Source: JAZDFC01 sp043808235
Lineage (GTDB): Bacteria; Bacteroidota; Ignavibacteria; Ignavibacteriales; Melioribacteraceae
DNA length: 64,000 nt
NCBI GenBank assembly: GCA_043808235.1
Contig: JAZDFC010000023.1
Span: 58,464-122,463 of the forward strand
Reading direction: 5' to 3'
The translations under genes were made by a program, and so were the position numbers. Numbering within the stretch: the first letter of the stretch is position 1; the number at the start of each line of letters is the position of its first letter. The notes beneath the pieces are model-generated. The model saw only the letters and a program-made list of their open reading frames with translations. It made no database searches and was not told the DNA's origin. Below are positions 7,717 through 16,888 of the stretch, one piece after another.

Positions 7717-10700
7717 ATGAAAAAAAGCGCCAAATATTTTTTCGTATTCGTTCTTTGTGGAATGTTTCTATTCATGGGCTTTTCGCCCGGTGGTAGCAGT
7801 AGTAATTTACATCCAGCCTATCTACGATGTGAAAAGTTAATTGATCCGCAGGGAATTGACATCATAGTTCCAGCATTAAGCTGGTATTCAGAATCGGATT
7901 ATCAAAATCAGATTCAAACAGCTTATCAAATAATTGTTGCAAGTTCTCTTGAAAAATTAGAGGCTAACGAAGGCGATCTTTGGGATTCGGAAAAAGTTTA
8001 TTCTAATCAGAGTATTAATATTGTTTATCAGGGAAAAACTCTTTTATCCGGAATGCAGTGCTTCTGGAAAGTAAAAGTATGGGATAGTAATGGTAACGAA
8101 TCTAATTGGAGTCAATCGGCAAAATGGAGTATGGGATTTTTGAATATGTCCGATTGGGAAGCCAACTGGATTGGATTGGAAAGACCGGTGGGCAACGACA
8201 AACCGGATGCCGAAAACACACACCTTTCAGCGCGAATGCTGAGAAAAGAATTTGAAGCTGATAATAAAGTGAGGCGGGCTACCGCATATATCTGCGGATT
8301 AGGTTTGTTCGAGTTGTATATCAATGGAGAAAAAATCGGCGACCAAGTTCTTGCGCCTGCGTTATCGGAGTATCAAAAAAAATCTCTCTACATGACCTTT
8401 GATGTAACAAAGAACATCGCAGAAAAAAATGCGGTTGGAGTAATTCTTGGCAACGGACGTTACTTTGAGCCGAGGCATTCTCCACCATTTAAATTGGAAG
8501 CATACAATTACCCCAAAATGATTTTCCGGTTGGATGTTGAATATGTTGACGGCAGCAAACAGAGTATTGTATCCGATGAAACATGGAAACTTACAGCAGA
8601 CGGACCGATTACCGCAAACAATGAATTTGACGGCGAGGAGTACGATGCAACAAAAGAAATGCACGGTTGGAATAAACCTGGATTCGATGATTCAAAATGG
8701 ATGACGGCAGAGGTGGTTTCCGAAGCATCGCCAAAACTCATTGCTCAAATGAATGAGCCCATAAAGATAATGGAAGTAATTCAACCTGTTTCATTTAAAG
8801 AAATTCAACCCGGCGTTTATATTTACGATATGGGACAGAACATGGTTGGATGGGTTTCGTTGAAAATGAAGGGCGAAAGAGGTTCCAAAGTTATGTTGAG
8901 ATTTGCCGAAACACTGAAATCGGATGGCTGCCTTTACATGGACAATTTGCGCTCCGCTAAAGTAACAGATACTTACACACTCAAAGGCGAAGGTGAAGAA
9001 TTTTGGGAACCGCGGTTTACTTATCACGGATTCAGATATGTCGAGATTACAGGATTTCCCGGAAAGCCCGATATAAATACAATTGAAGGAAAAGTTGTTT
9101 ACGATAATCTTGAAACAACCGGAACATTTAATTGCTCGAATGAAACCATTAATAAAATTTTTAAAAATGCTTATTGGGGAATTCGAGGCAACTACCGCGG
9201 GATTCCAACTGATTGCCCGCAGCGCGATGAACGCCAGGGCTGGCTTGGAGACCGCGCTGTAGGTTCCGGCGGTGAATCGTTCATTTTTGATAACGCCAAA
9301 CTTTACGCTAAATGGCTTGGCGATATTGATGATGCGCAAGATGAAAAAGGACGCGTGCCTGCCGTAGCGCCGACTTACTGGAAAGTTTTTAACGATGATA
9401 TAACATGGCCTGCCGCATATTACATTATCGCGGATATGCTTTATGAAAAGTTCGGAGATATTGAGCCTATCCGAAAGCATTATGAATCCATGAAGAAATA
9501 TTTATTCTACCTGCGCGATAATTATATGAAGGATGATATTATGCCGCGAGATCAGTATGGGGATTGGTGCATGCCACCGGAATCGCCGGAGCTTATTCAC
9601 TCAAACGATCCGTCGCGAAAAACTTCCGGCGAATTTCTCGGAACTGTATTTTATTACCGGCTCGCAAAACTGATGGAGAAATTTTCTGTTCTTTTGAATA
9701 ACGGCGAAGCTAATGCTTTTACTGAACTTGCTGCGAGAACTAAAAAAGGATTTCTGAACACATTCTACAATCCCCAATCGAATGAATTAAAGAAAAATAC
9801 ATCCACCGCTTGTGTATTTGGATTGGCTTATGATTTGGTTCCCGAAGAAGCCCGAAAAAATCTTTTCGCAAATTTGGTAGCCGTAACCATGGGAGAATTC
9901 AATGGTCATATTAGCACCGGGTTAGTTGGCGCGCAATGGTTAATGCGGACGCTGTCGGATAACGGCAGAGCAGATATTGCATACAAACTTGCGACCAATA
10001 CAACATATCCAAGCTGGGGATACATGGCTGAGAATGGCGCTACCACGATTTGGGAATTATGGAATGGCAACACAGCCGCGCCGGATATGAATTCGGGCAA
10101 TCATGTAATGCTGCTTGGCGATTTGATAATTTGGTTTTACGAATATCTTGCCGGAATAAAGACCGATCCCACCATGCCGGCATTCAAACACATCATTATG
10201 AAAGCGTTTCCTTTTGATGAATTGAAATATGTCAACGCCTCGTATATATCAATGTACGGCGTAATTAAAAGTGAATGGAAATTGGATGGGAAAATATTCA
10301 GTTGGGAGATAAATATTCCGGCTAATACGAGCGCGACAATTTTTATCCCGGCAGAAAAGGAAAGCGATGTTAGCGTCGATGGGAAATTAATTTGGGAAAT
10401 TGATGGAATTAAATTAGTTAAGATAGAAGATGGCAGAGCAGTTTATGAAATTGGTTCGGGCGCTTATAATTTTATTTCGAAAAACTGTCATGTGAAATTT
10501 GATGAGACAAAATATATCGATGCTCCAAAAATTACACCAGGCGATACTACCATTGCGCTGCAATTAAAAGTATTTGCGAACATTACATGTACAACTAATG
10601 ATGCAATAATCAGATATACAATTGACGGAACCGAGCCGGATGAAACATCGCCGATTTTCGATAAACCGTTTGAAATAAAAAACTCAATAAATCTTCAGGC

Positions 10701-11193
10701 GAAAGCATTTAAAGAAGGATACAAGCCGAGTTTCACTAAATCGGCATTGTTAGAAGTCTATGATGCAAAAGTGAATGGATTGAATTACAATTACTATGAA
10801 GGAAGCTGGGAAACACTGCCCGATTTCAATACGCTTACACCTGCGAAAACCGGGCTTATCCCTTCAATCGATATAGATAAAATAAAATTCCGCGGTGAGT
10901 ACTTTGCATATCGGTTTACCGGCAGTATCCTTATCCCGAAGGATGGAGAGTACACATTCTATATTTCGTCGGATGACGGTTCGAAATTATATATCGACGA
11001 TAAATTAATAATTACAAATGATGGCAAACATGCAATGGTAACCAGAAGTGGTTCGGTTAAATTAACTGCAGGTAAACATCCGATTACGATTGAATTTTTC
11101 CAGGGCTCCGGCGGTTTGGGTTTGATGCTTGAATATAGTTCGGATTCCCTTTCGAGAAGTAAGGTTCCTATTTCGAGTTTGTATTTTGATTAA
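7717..11193 (+). CDS. GH78 alpha-L-rhamnosidase with C-terminal CHB_HEX_C-like and PA14 domains
   Basis: 1158 residues from ATG 7717, preferred to 7666 because it gives a clean signal peptide (MKKSAKYFFVFVLCGMFLF). Order: N-terminal beta-sandwich domains (about 30-420), then the (alpha/alpha)6 barrel with the GH78 acidic cluster D499-CPQRDER-QGWLGD and the late TTIWE780LW glutamate. These are the expected general acid/base groups of this inverting family. A C-terminal beta domain follows at about 860-925, then a chitobiase-C-like module (about 936-1014, RYTIDGTEP), and a PA14 module (about 1016-1155, YTFYISSDDGSKLYIDD) that probably binds carbohydrate. The PA14 tail is an extra compared with typical GH78 enzymes. 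It releases terminal alpha-L-rhamnose, probably in the periplasm or at the surface. Confidence 0.95.
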   Translation: MKKSAKYFFVFVLCGMFLFMGFSPGGSSSNLHPAYLRCEKLIDPQGIDIIVPALSWYSESDYQNQIQTAYQIIVASSLEKLEANEGDLWDSEKVYSNQSINIVYQGKTLLSGMQCFWKVKVWDSNGNESNWSQSAKWSMGFLNMSDWEANWIGLERPVGNDKPDAENTHLSARMLRKEFEADNKVRRATAYICGLGLFELYINGEKIGDQVLAPALSEYQKKSLYMTFDVTKNIAEKNAVGVILGNGRYFEPRHSPPFKLEAYNYPKMIFRLDVEYVDGSKQSIVSDETWKLTADGPITANNEFDGEEYDATKEMHGWNKPGFDDSKWMTAEVVSEASPKLIAQMNEPIKIMEVIQPVSFKEIQPGVYIYDMGQNMVGWVSLKMKGERGSKVMLRFAETLKSDGCLYMDNLRSAKVTDTYTLKGEGEEFWEPRFTYHGFRYVEITGFPGKPDINTIEGKVVYDNLETTGTFNCSNETINKIFKNAYWGIRGNYRGIPTDCPQRDERQGWLGDRAVGSGGESFIFDNAKLYAKWLGDIDDAQDEKGRVPAVAPTYWKVFNDDITWPAAYYIIADMLYEKFGDIEPIRKHYESMKKYLFYLRDNYMKDDIMPRDQYGDWCMPPESPELIHSNDPSRKTSGEFLGTVFYYRLAKLMEKFSVLLNNGEANAFTELAARTKKGFLNTFYNPQSNELKKNTSTACVFGLAYDLVPEEARKNLFANLVAVTMGEFNGHISTGLVGAQWLMRTLSDNGRADIAYKLATNTTYPSWGYMAENGATTIWELWNGNTAAPDMNSGNHVMLLGDLIIWFYEYLAGIKTDPTMPAFKHIIMKAFPFDELKYVNASYISMYGVIKSEWKLDGKIFSWEINIPANTSATIFIPAEKESDVSVDGKLIWEIDGIKLVKIEDGRAVYEIGSGAYNFISKNCHVKFDETKYIDAPKITPGDTTIALQLKVFANITCTTNDAIIRYTIDGTEPDETSPIFDKPFEIKNSINLQAKAFKEGYKPSFTKSALLEVYDAKVNGLNYNYYEGSWETLPDFNTLTPAKTGLIPSIDIDKIKFRGEYFAYRFTGSILIPKDGEYTFYISSDDGSKLYIDDKLIITNDGKHAMVTRSGSVKLTAGKHPITIEFFQGSGGLGLMLEYSSDSLSRSKVPISSLYFD

Positions 11194-11217
11194 AAAAAAA
11201 TATTCTTAATTGTTTAA

Positions 11218-14200
11218 ATGGAATTAATGAGGAATCACTTTAAAAAAATTTATCGTCTATTTTTTCTTTCTATATTTCTAGCACCATGTTTATTTGCGCA
11301 GGATGATTTGCTTACAAATTTCAAAAATCCGTTTGCCGGATACGGGCCATTACCTTTCTACTGGTGGACGGGTGAAAAACTTGAAGTTGAACGGATAGCG
11401 GAACAACTTGAGCAAATGAAGAATGCAGGCTTCGCCGGAGTATGCGTCGACTATACCCATACTGTTGCAGGCTATCAATATCGCTGCAATCCTCCTTTCT
11501 TTAGTGATGAGTGGTGGAATCTTTGGGAAAAAGTAGTTGATGAATGCGCAAAACGGAATATGACAATTGGTTTTGATGATTATTTAATTACTCACGGCTC
11601 GCCGGAACTTGCAGCCATTGGTTCCAAGATTTTTAAAGACGAGCCAGGGATCAGCGGACAGTTATTGCGGCAGAAGACTGAAATTGTTACCGGCGGTTCG
11701 GAATATTTACTTCAAAAAGTGATTGATAAAAATATTGTTGATGCGGTTGCTTACCGTATGAACGGAGAAAAAATTGATGCAAGTAATTCGGTGAATTTAT
11801 CATCCCTTCAAAAAAACGGAAACGCCGTATGGCAAGTGCCTGAAGGAAATTGGTATGTATCAATTCTTTATACCGAGTTGCAGCCGTATGGAGCAATGAA
11901 TTCTCTCTATTCTCAAAAAATGATTGAGTACTACTTTGAGAAGTTTAAAAAGCATAGCAAAGATCAGCTTGGGAAAGCAGTTAACTTTTTTCATCAGGAT
12001 GAACTAACATTTGGCGGTTCGATGCCGTACTGGTCATCCGATCTTCCCGCTCAATTCGTAAAATCAAAAGGATATGATTTGATTCATGAATTATCGGCGC
12101 TATTTACCGATATAGGTGAGCGTACCATAAAAGTTAGATTGGATTATTATGATGTTGCAACCCAGATGATGGAAGATGCATACTTCAAACCCATATTTGA
12201 GTGGACGCAAAAACATAATTTGACTTACGCATGCGACCAAACCTCCCGCGCAGATGTGATTACAGGTGTTGAACAGTACGGCGATTATTTTCGAACATTG
12301 CGTTGGTACAGCGCACCGGGAACAGATAGAATGCCCGAACTGATCCGGGGAAAAGTATGTGCATCGCTTTGCCAGCTTTACGATAGACCGCGTTCATGGC
12401 TCGAAGCATATCATAGCGAAGGATGGGGAGTTAAACCTTCCGACATTGCTAAATGGGATTATCAAGCGATAATGTTCGGTTACAACTTGATAAACTATCA
12501 CAGTTGTTATTACACAACACTCGGCGGATGGTGGGAATGGGCGCCCGGCGATATTACTTTCCGTCAACCGTACTTCCCATTTTTTACTGATCATTACACT
12601 CAAGTTCAGAGGCTGTGCTATCTTTTAAGTCAGGGCAAGCATCGGTGCGATGTTGCAATATTATTCCCGAGCAGCGTTGTACAGGGGGATATGAATGGGA
12701 CCCGTTCCGGCAAGTTTGCGGAAGAATCAAAAAGTTTATTGAGTGTTACGGAAAAACTATTCAAAGAATATTCGATTGATTTTGATTTCATCGATGACGA
12801 ATCAATCGAAAGAGGCGAACTCGCAGACAGCAGTTTGAATGTTGCCGGGGGTTCATACAAGGTAATTATTTTACCGGCGATACGATATATCCGCAAAGAT
12901 ACATTCGATAAAATTTTAGCCTTTTATCAGGCCGGAGGAAAGATAATCGCGCTTTCTGCTTTACCCGAAGCAAGCGATAGAGTTGGAAGCGGCGATCAGT
13001 TAATGAATAAAATTGTGAAGGAAATATTCGGCTGCTTTGCTAACGATTTTGATGGAGTAAGTCCTGACAGCTCCTTAAATAAAAATGATAAAGGCGGAAT
13101 TGGCTATTTCCTTAAAAATGGATTTGATGAAGATAGAATAGCAAAATTTATGACTAATTCAATTACACGGGATTTCATCAGCGACGCCGCTAAAATTCAA
13201 GTCCTTCACCGGGTTATTGATGATCGGGATGTTTATGCGTTGTACAATTCGTCTGCTAATTCAACCGACGCCAAACTTATTTTCAATGTAAAAGAAAAAG
13301 CGCCTGAAGAATGGAATTCCAAAACCGGCGATGTAAAACCGATTCCGGTATCAAAAATTTTAGAGAACGGAATTAAACTTGACCTGACATTTTATGCGAA
13401 CGAATTGAAGGTTGTTGTATTCAGCAAAGGTGTTCCCGAAATTCAAAATAGTGCAAAGAAGAATTCCGGGGAGGCGACAACATCAATTAATCTTGACGGC
13501 AATTGGAATATTAAAATTGAACCGTTACTTGATAACAAGTGGGGCGATTTCAACTCGCCCGCAACCGATGAATTAGTTGGAGTAGAGACAAGAAAATTCC
13601 GTTATAACGAAGAAAGAAATGCAGACGATGTTTCCGCCTGGAGTAATCCCGATTTTAACGACAGCGACTGGACGTATGCAGCCAATTCCTACGGCCCGAG
13701 GACATGGCTGCTCGGACCAATTAATCCTGATACTGATTTATCCGCTATCGAAAAAAAGTTAGCTGAAATAAAAAACATCAATCCGTCTGAATCTATTACA
13801 TGCGGCGGGCAAACTTTAAAATGGTTCCCGCAGGATTACTCACTGCGGTGGGGAATGTTTAACGATCCCGTATTAACATACCAAACAGGTTACGCTATCC
13901 ACGGCGCGATTGGCTATGTGCCAAAAGAAATTGTGCACGTGAAAACAACAATAGCGGGCGAAGTATGGTACGTGTGGACATCGGTTCCGTCATTGGAAAA
14001 TCAAAATTCAAAACTTGCCGTTGGGTCCCGTGCCTCTTATAATGTTTGGTTGAACGGAGTTGAGGTAATGAGTAAATCCGAAGTAAAACCGGAAATCCAT
14101 GTTGACCCGTGGTGGCTCAGTTATTATCCGTATGCAACGCAGGCCGCACCGGTTCAACTTGCTGAAGGCAGTAATTCCATTTTATTGAAATTGAAAACGG

Positions 14201-15042
14201 CTGATGCGAACACATATTCGCGTGCGTTTCTTGCGGTTGATGAAAATCTGAACAGTACTCCCGAACCGGCAATATACGAAGACCCTTCCGGCAATGCCGA
14301 TTTTGTTCCACCCGGTTTTGTTGCTTCGGAATTTTACACGAAAGATGGAATCAGAAATTTCGACAGTTATCCCGGCGTTGCGCCTAAAGCGATGTGGTAT
14401 CGATTCATTACTCCGCCGGGAATGAAAAGCATGACCGTTGCCGCTCACGGTTCAATCAAGGTTTGGATTGACGGAAAGGAAATAAATGTTTTTGAAAATA
14501 CGGAAAGCAATTTTCCTGCAAAGCAATATGAGAACGCTGTTATTTATAAAATTACTTTTGATAAACCAATTTCTAAAAGCTCCGTTGCGGCAATCAGGAT
14601 TGAGCCGCGGCAGTGTTTTTATTCCGGGGCGGCATTACCCGAGCCAATTCGGTTTACATGCGAAACCGGGTCAACAAATTTATGCGATTGGTCGGCGATA
14701 GGGCTGGATACTTATTCCGGCGCGGTGCGTTATTCAAAAAATATTATTTTGGATAAGAGCAAATTAAATGAGCGGGCAATCTTAGGTTTGGGTGATGTTA
14801 ATGCCGCTGCAAAAATTTGGATTAATAAAAAGTACGCAGGCGCTTGTTACATACAACCCTGGCAAATTGATGTTACAGATTATTTGGTTGCAGGCGAAAA
14901 TTCAATTGAAATTACTGTCGCGAATACGCTTGCCAATCATTACAGCATTGGCAAACCATGCGGTAGCCGATATGTTCGTCCGGGCCAAACGAAAGCCGGA
15001 CTTTTGGGACCGGTTCAAATAAATTTTTACAATAAAAACTGA
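11218..15042 (+). CDS. GH106-like alpha-L-rhamnosidase
   Basis: A 1274-residue exported enzyme. A signal peptide is clear (RLFFLSIFLAPCLFAQ). ATG 11227 is as plausible a start as 11218, because GGA lies just ahead of it. The segment FKNPFAGYGPLPFYWW, followed by the MKNAGFAGVCVDY strand, is typical of GH106, as are FHQDELTFGG and the YHSEGWG segment in the barrel. The C-terminal third is beta-sandwich. It includes a GH2-like sugar-binding jelly roll near residues 1185-1270, with AAKIWINKKYAG and PWQIDVTDYL. GH106 enzymes remove alpha-L-rhamnose, often from branched pectin or exopolysaccharide, by inversion with calcium. It is 24 bp after GH78, so two rhamnosidase families act together. Confidence 0.88.
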   Translation: MELMRNHFKKIYRLFFLSIFLAPCLFAQDDLLTNFKNPFAGYGPLPFYWWTGEKLEVERIAEQLEQMKNAGFAGVCVDYTHTVAGYQYRCNPPFFSDEWWNLWEKVVDECAKRNMTIGFDDYLITHGSPELAAIGSKIFKDEPGISGQLLRQKTEIVTGGSEYLLQKVIDKNIVDAVAYRMNGEKIDASNSVNLSSLQKNGNAVWQVPEGNWYVSILYTELQPYGAMNSLYSQKMIEYYFEKFKKHSKDQLGKAVNFFHQDELTFGGSMPYWSSDLPAQFVKSKGYDLIHELSALFTDIGERTIKVRLDYYDVATQMMEDAYFKPIFEWTQKHNLTYACDQTSRADVITGVEQYGDYFRTLRWYSAPGTDRMPELIRGKVCASLCQLYDRPRSWLEAYHSEGWGVKPSDIAKWDYQAIMFGYNLINYHSCYYTTLGGWWEWAPGDITFRQPYFPFFTDHYTQVQRLCYLLSQGKHRCDVAILFPSSVVQGDMNGTRSGKFAEESKSLLSVTEKLFKEYSIDFDFIDDESIERGELADSSLNVAGGSYKVIILPAIRYIRKDTFDKILAFYQAGGKIIALSALPEASDRVGSGDQLMNKIVKEIFGCFANDFDGVSPDSSLNKNDKGGIGYFLKNGFDEDRIAKFMTNSITRDFISDAAKIQVLHRVIDDRDVYALYNSSANSTDAKLIFNVKEKAPEEWNSKTGDVKPIPVSKILENGIKLDLTFYANELKVVVFSKGVPEIQNSAKKNSGEATTSINLDGNWNIKIEPLLDNKWGDFNSPATDELVGVETRKFRYNEERNADDVSAWSNPDFNDSDWTYAANSYGPRTWLLGPINPDTDLSAIEKKLAEIKNINPSESITCGGQTLKWFPQDYSLRWGMFNDPVLTYQTGYAIHGAIGYVPKEIVHVKTTIAGEVWYVWTSVPSLENQNSKLAVGSRASYNVWLNGVEVMSKSEVKPEIHVDPWWLSYYPYATQAAPVQLAEGSNSILLKLKTADANTYSRAFLAVDENLNSTPEPAIYEDPSGNADFVPPGFVASEFYTKDGIRNFDSYPGVAPKAMWYRFITPPGMKSMTVAAHGSIKVWIDGKEINVFENTESNFPAKQYENAVIYKITFDKPISKSSVAAIRIEPRQCFYSGAALPEPIRFTCETGSTNLCDWSAIGLDTYSGAVRYSKNIILDKSKLNERAILGLGDVNAAAKIWINKKYAGACYIQPWQIDVTDYLVAGENSIEITVANTLANHYSIGKPCGSRYVRPGQTKAGLLGPVQINFYNKN

Positions 15043-15246
15043 GAGAGATTAATAGCGGAAAAAATGATCGGCGGTTTCACTTATAATTCTATATGCAGTT
15101 GTGTCTTTAAATGCACAAGAGAAAAATATTGTTAACCGGGAAATCGAAATTGATTTACTACCGGGATATTAATAAGCCGGCATATTTTGCATGTAAAAAC
15201 TTGAGAAGGGATTAACGGTAATTTTTATTTTAAATAAAGGTACAAA

Positions 15247-16854
15247 ATGATATTATCAAGAATTGTTAAATCAATAGTCTTCTTAGCAGTTTATGGATAC
15301 TTGTCTGTCTTTGTTTTTGCTTTGCAAGTTAAAGATGGTTTAAATGAATCCGACGCAAAGAGCAAATTCAATATTATTGATTTTGGTGCAGTAGCAGATG
15401 GAGAAACGTTAAATACAATCGCGATTCAATCAGCTATCGATTCCGCTTACAATTCCGGCGGCGGGATAGTAATAATTCCCCATGGAATATTCCTTAGCGG
15501 AAGCATTCATCTTAAAAACAATGTTGAATTACGTCTTGAGAAAGATGCAGTACTTCTTGGCAGTACAAGACGTACCGACTATGAGATGAAGGATTATACT
15601 GCGTTTGTAATTGCCCGTGATGCTGAAAATGTTACGATTACCGGCGAAGGCACAATTGACGGGCAGGGCAGAGAATTAGTAAAAGATATTTACCGCATGC
15701 TCGATGAGGGATTGTTGAAAGATCCGTATTATCCGGAAAGGAGTAATCGTCCAAGTGAATTAAATAGACCGGAACTTGTGCAGTTTGTGAAATGCATAAA
15801 CATTTTTGTCTCCGGTGTTCTGATGAAAGACGCAGCATGCTGGGTAAACACTTATAACGATTGCGAGAATGTTCTTATCGATAGACTTCGAATCAACAGT
15901 ACTGCGTTCTGGAATAATGACGGAATCGATTTGACTGACTGCCGGAGAGTGAAAGTAACAAATTGCGATATTAATTCTGCTGACGACGGTATCTGCCTTA
16001 AATCATCGAACAAAGATTTGTACTGCGACAGTATTTATATTGCCGATTGTAAAATCCGTTCGAGCGCCAGCGCATTAAAGTTTGGCACTGCTTCGGCGGG
16101 CGGATTTAAAAATATTAAAGCCGAGCGTCTTTATGTTTACGATACTTTTCGTTCAGCCATAGCACTTGAAAGTGTGGACGGCGGAGTACTTGAAAATGTT
16201 TTCATATCCGACGTCGTAGCGAAGAATACCGGCAATGCAATCTTTTTAAGAATCGGAAGTCGTAACAGGGATAACAATCTGTATGCGGTTAGCTCGATGA
16301 AAAATATCATCATAAAAAATGTTAAAGTTGAGGTGCCGATTGGTAAGCCGGACAAAGGATATGAAACTGAGGGACCTGTCGAAAAGGAACTGCAAAATCT
16401 TGTACCGTCATCGATAGTGGGATTACCGGGACAAATAATCGAAAATATTACACTCGAAAATATTGAAATCATATTTGACGGCGGTGGTAAAAAGGAAGTT
16501 GCATTTATTCCTCTGGATTCATTGGATAAAGTGCCGGAGCGCCCGAAGAATTATCCCGAGTTCTCAATGTTCGGCGAACTGCCCGCATGGGGATTTTATG
16601 TTCGGCATGCCGATGGAATTAAAATGAAAAATATTACACTCAAACTTGTCGAGAAGGATTTCCGTCCGGCTTTTGTTTTTGATGATTCAAAAAATATTTC
16701 GCTCAACGGGATTACGCTAACCCAGCTTACGGGACAGAAAACGATCGTTTTAAATGATACAAATGTTGCAGAAATTAGAGCTATTCAATGTGATGTTGAA
16801 ATTCACAATCCTGTGATTATTCAAGGGAATAGTTCTGCGATAACAATTAAATAA
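15247..16854 (+). CDS. GH28-fold (polygalacturonase-like) glycosidase with altered active site
   Basis: 535 residues with an N-terminal signal segment and a right-handed beta-helix. GH28 landmarks are NNDGIDL (D225) and ADDGICLKS (D246, D247), which match the three catalytic aspartates. In the usual position of the GHG histidine the sequence reads SSASALKFGT, and the RIK motif is replaced by FRSAIALES. The conserved His and the Arg-Lys pair of classical polygalacturonases therefore appear to be missing. The family therefore fits, but galacturonan hydrolysis should not be assumed. It follows GH106 after 204 bp and precedes GH3 by 34 bp. Its likely role is cleavage of an internal or terminal linkage in the same rhamnose-containing glycan. 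Confidence 0.85.
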   Translation: MILSRIVKSIVFLAVYGYLSVFVFALQVKDGLNESDAKSKFNIIDFGAVADGETLNTIAIQSAIDSAYNSGGGIVIIPHGIFLSGSIHLKNNVELRLEKDAVLLGSTRRTDYEMKDYTAFVIARDAENVTITGEGTIDGQGRELVKDIYRMLDEGLLKDPYYPERSNRPSELNRPELVQFVKCINIFVSGVLMKDAACWVNTYNDCENVLIDRLRINSTAFWNNDGIDLTDCRRVKVTNCDINSADDGICLKSSNKDLYCDSIYIADCKIRSSASALKFGTASAGGFKNIKAERLYVYDTFRSAIALESVDGGVLENVFISDVVAKNTGNAIFLRIGSRNRDNNLYAVSSMKNIIIKNVKVEVPIGKPDKGYETEGPVEKELQNLVPSSIVGLPGQIIENITLENIEIIFDGGGKKEVAFIPLDSLDKVPERPKNYPEFSMFGELPAWGFYVRHADGIKMKNITLKLVEKDFRPAFVFDDSKNISLNGITLTQLTGQKTIVLNDTNVAEIRAIQCDVEIHNPVIIQGNSSAITIK

Positions 16855-16888
16855 TGTTCATAATAAACTAAAATAAATTGGAGCATCA

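Noticed and set aside
8791..9480. A 229-codon minus-strand frame inside the GH78 gene
   Set aside because: It is the antisense shadow of a strongly conserved GH78 catalytic region.
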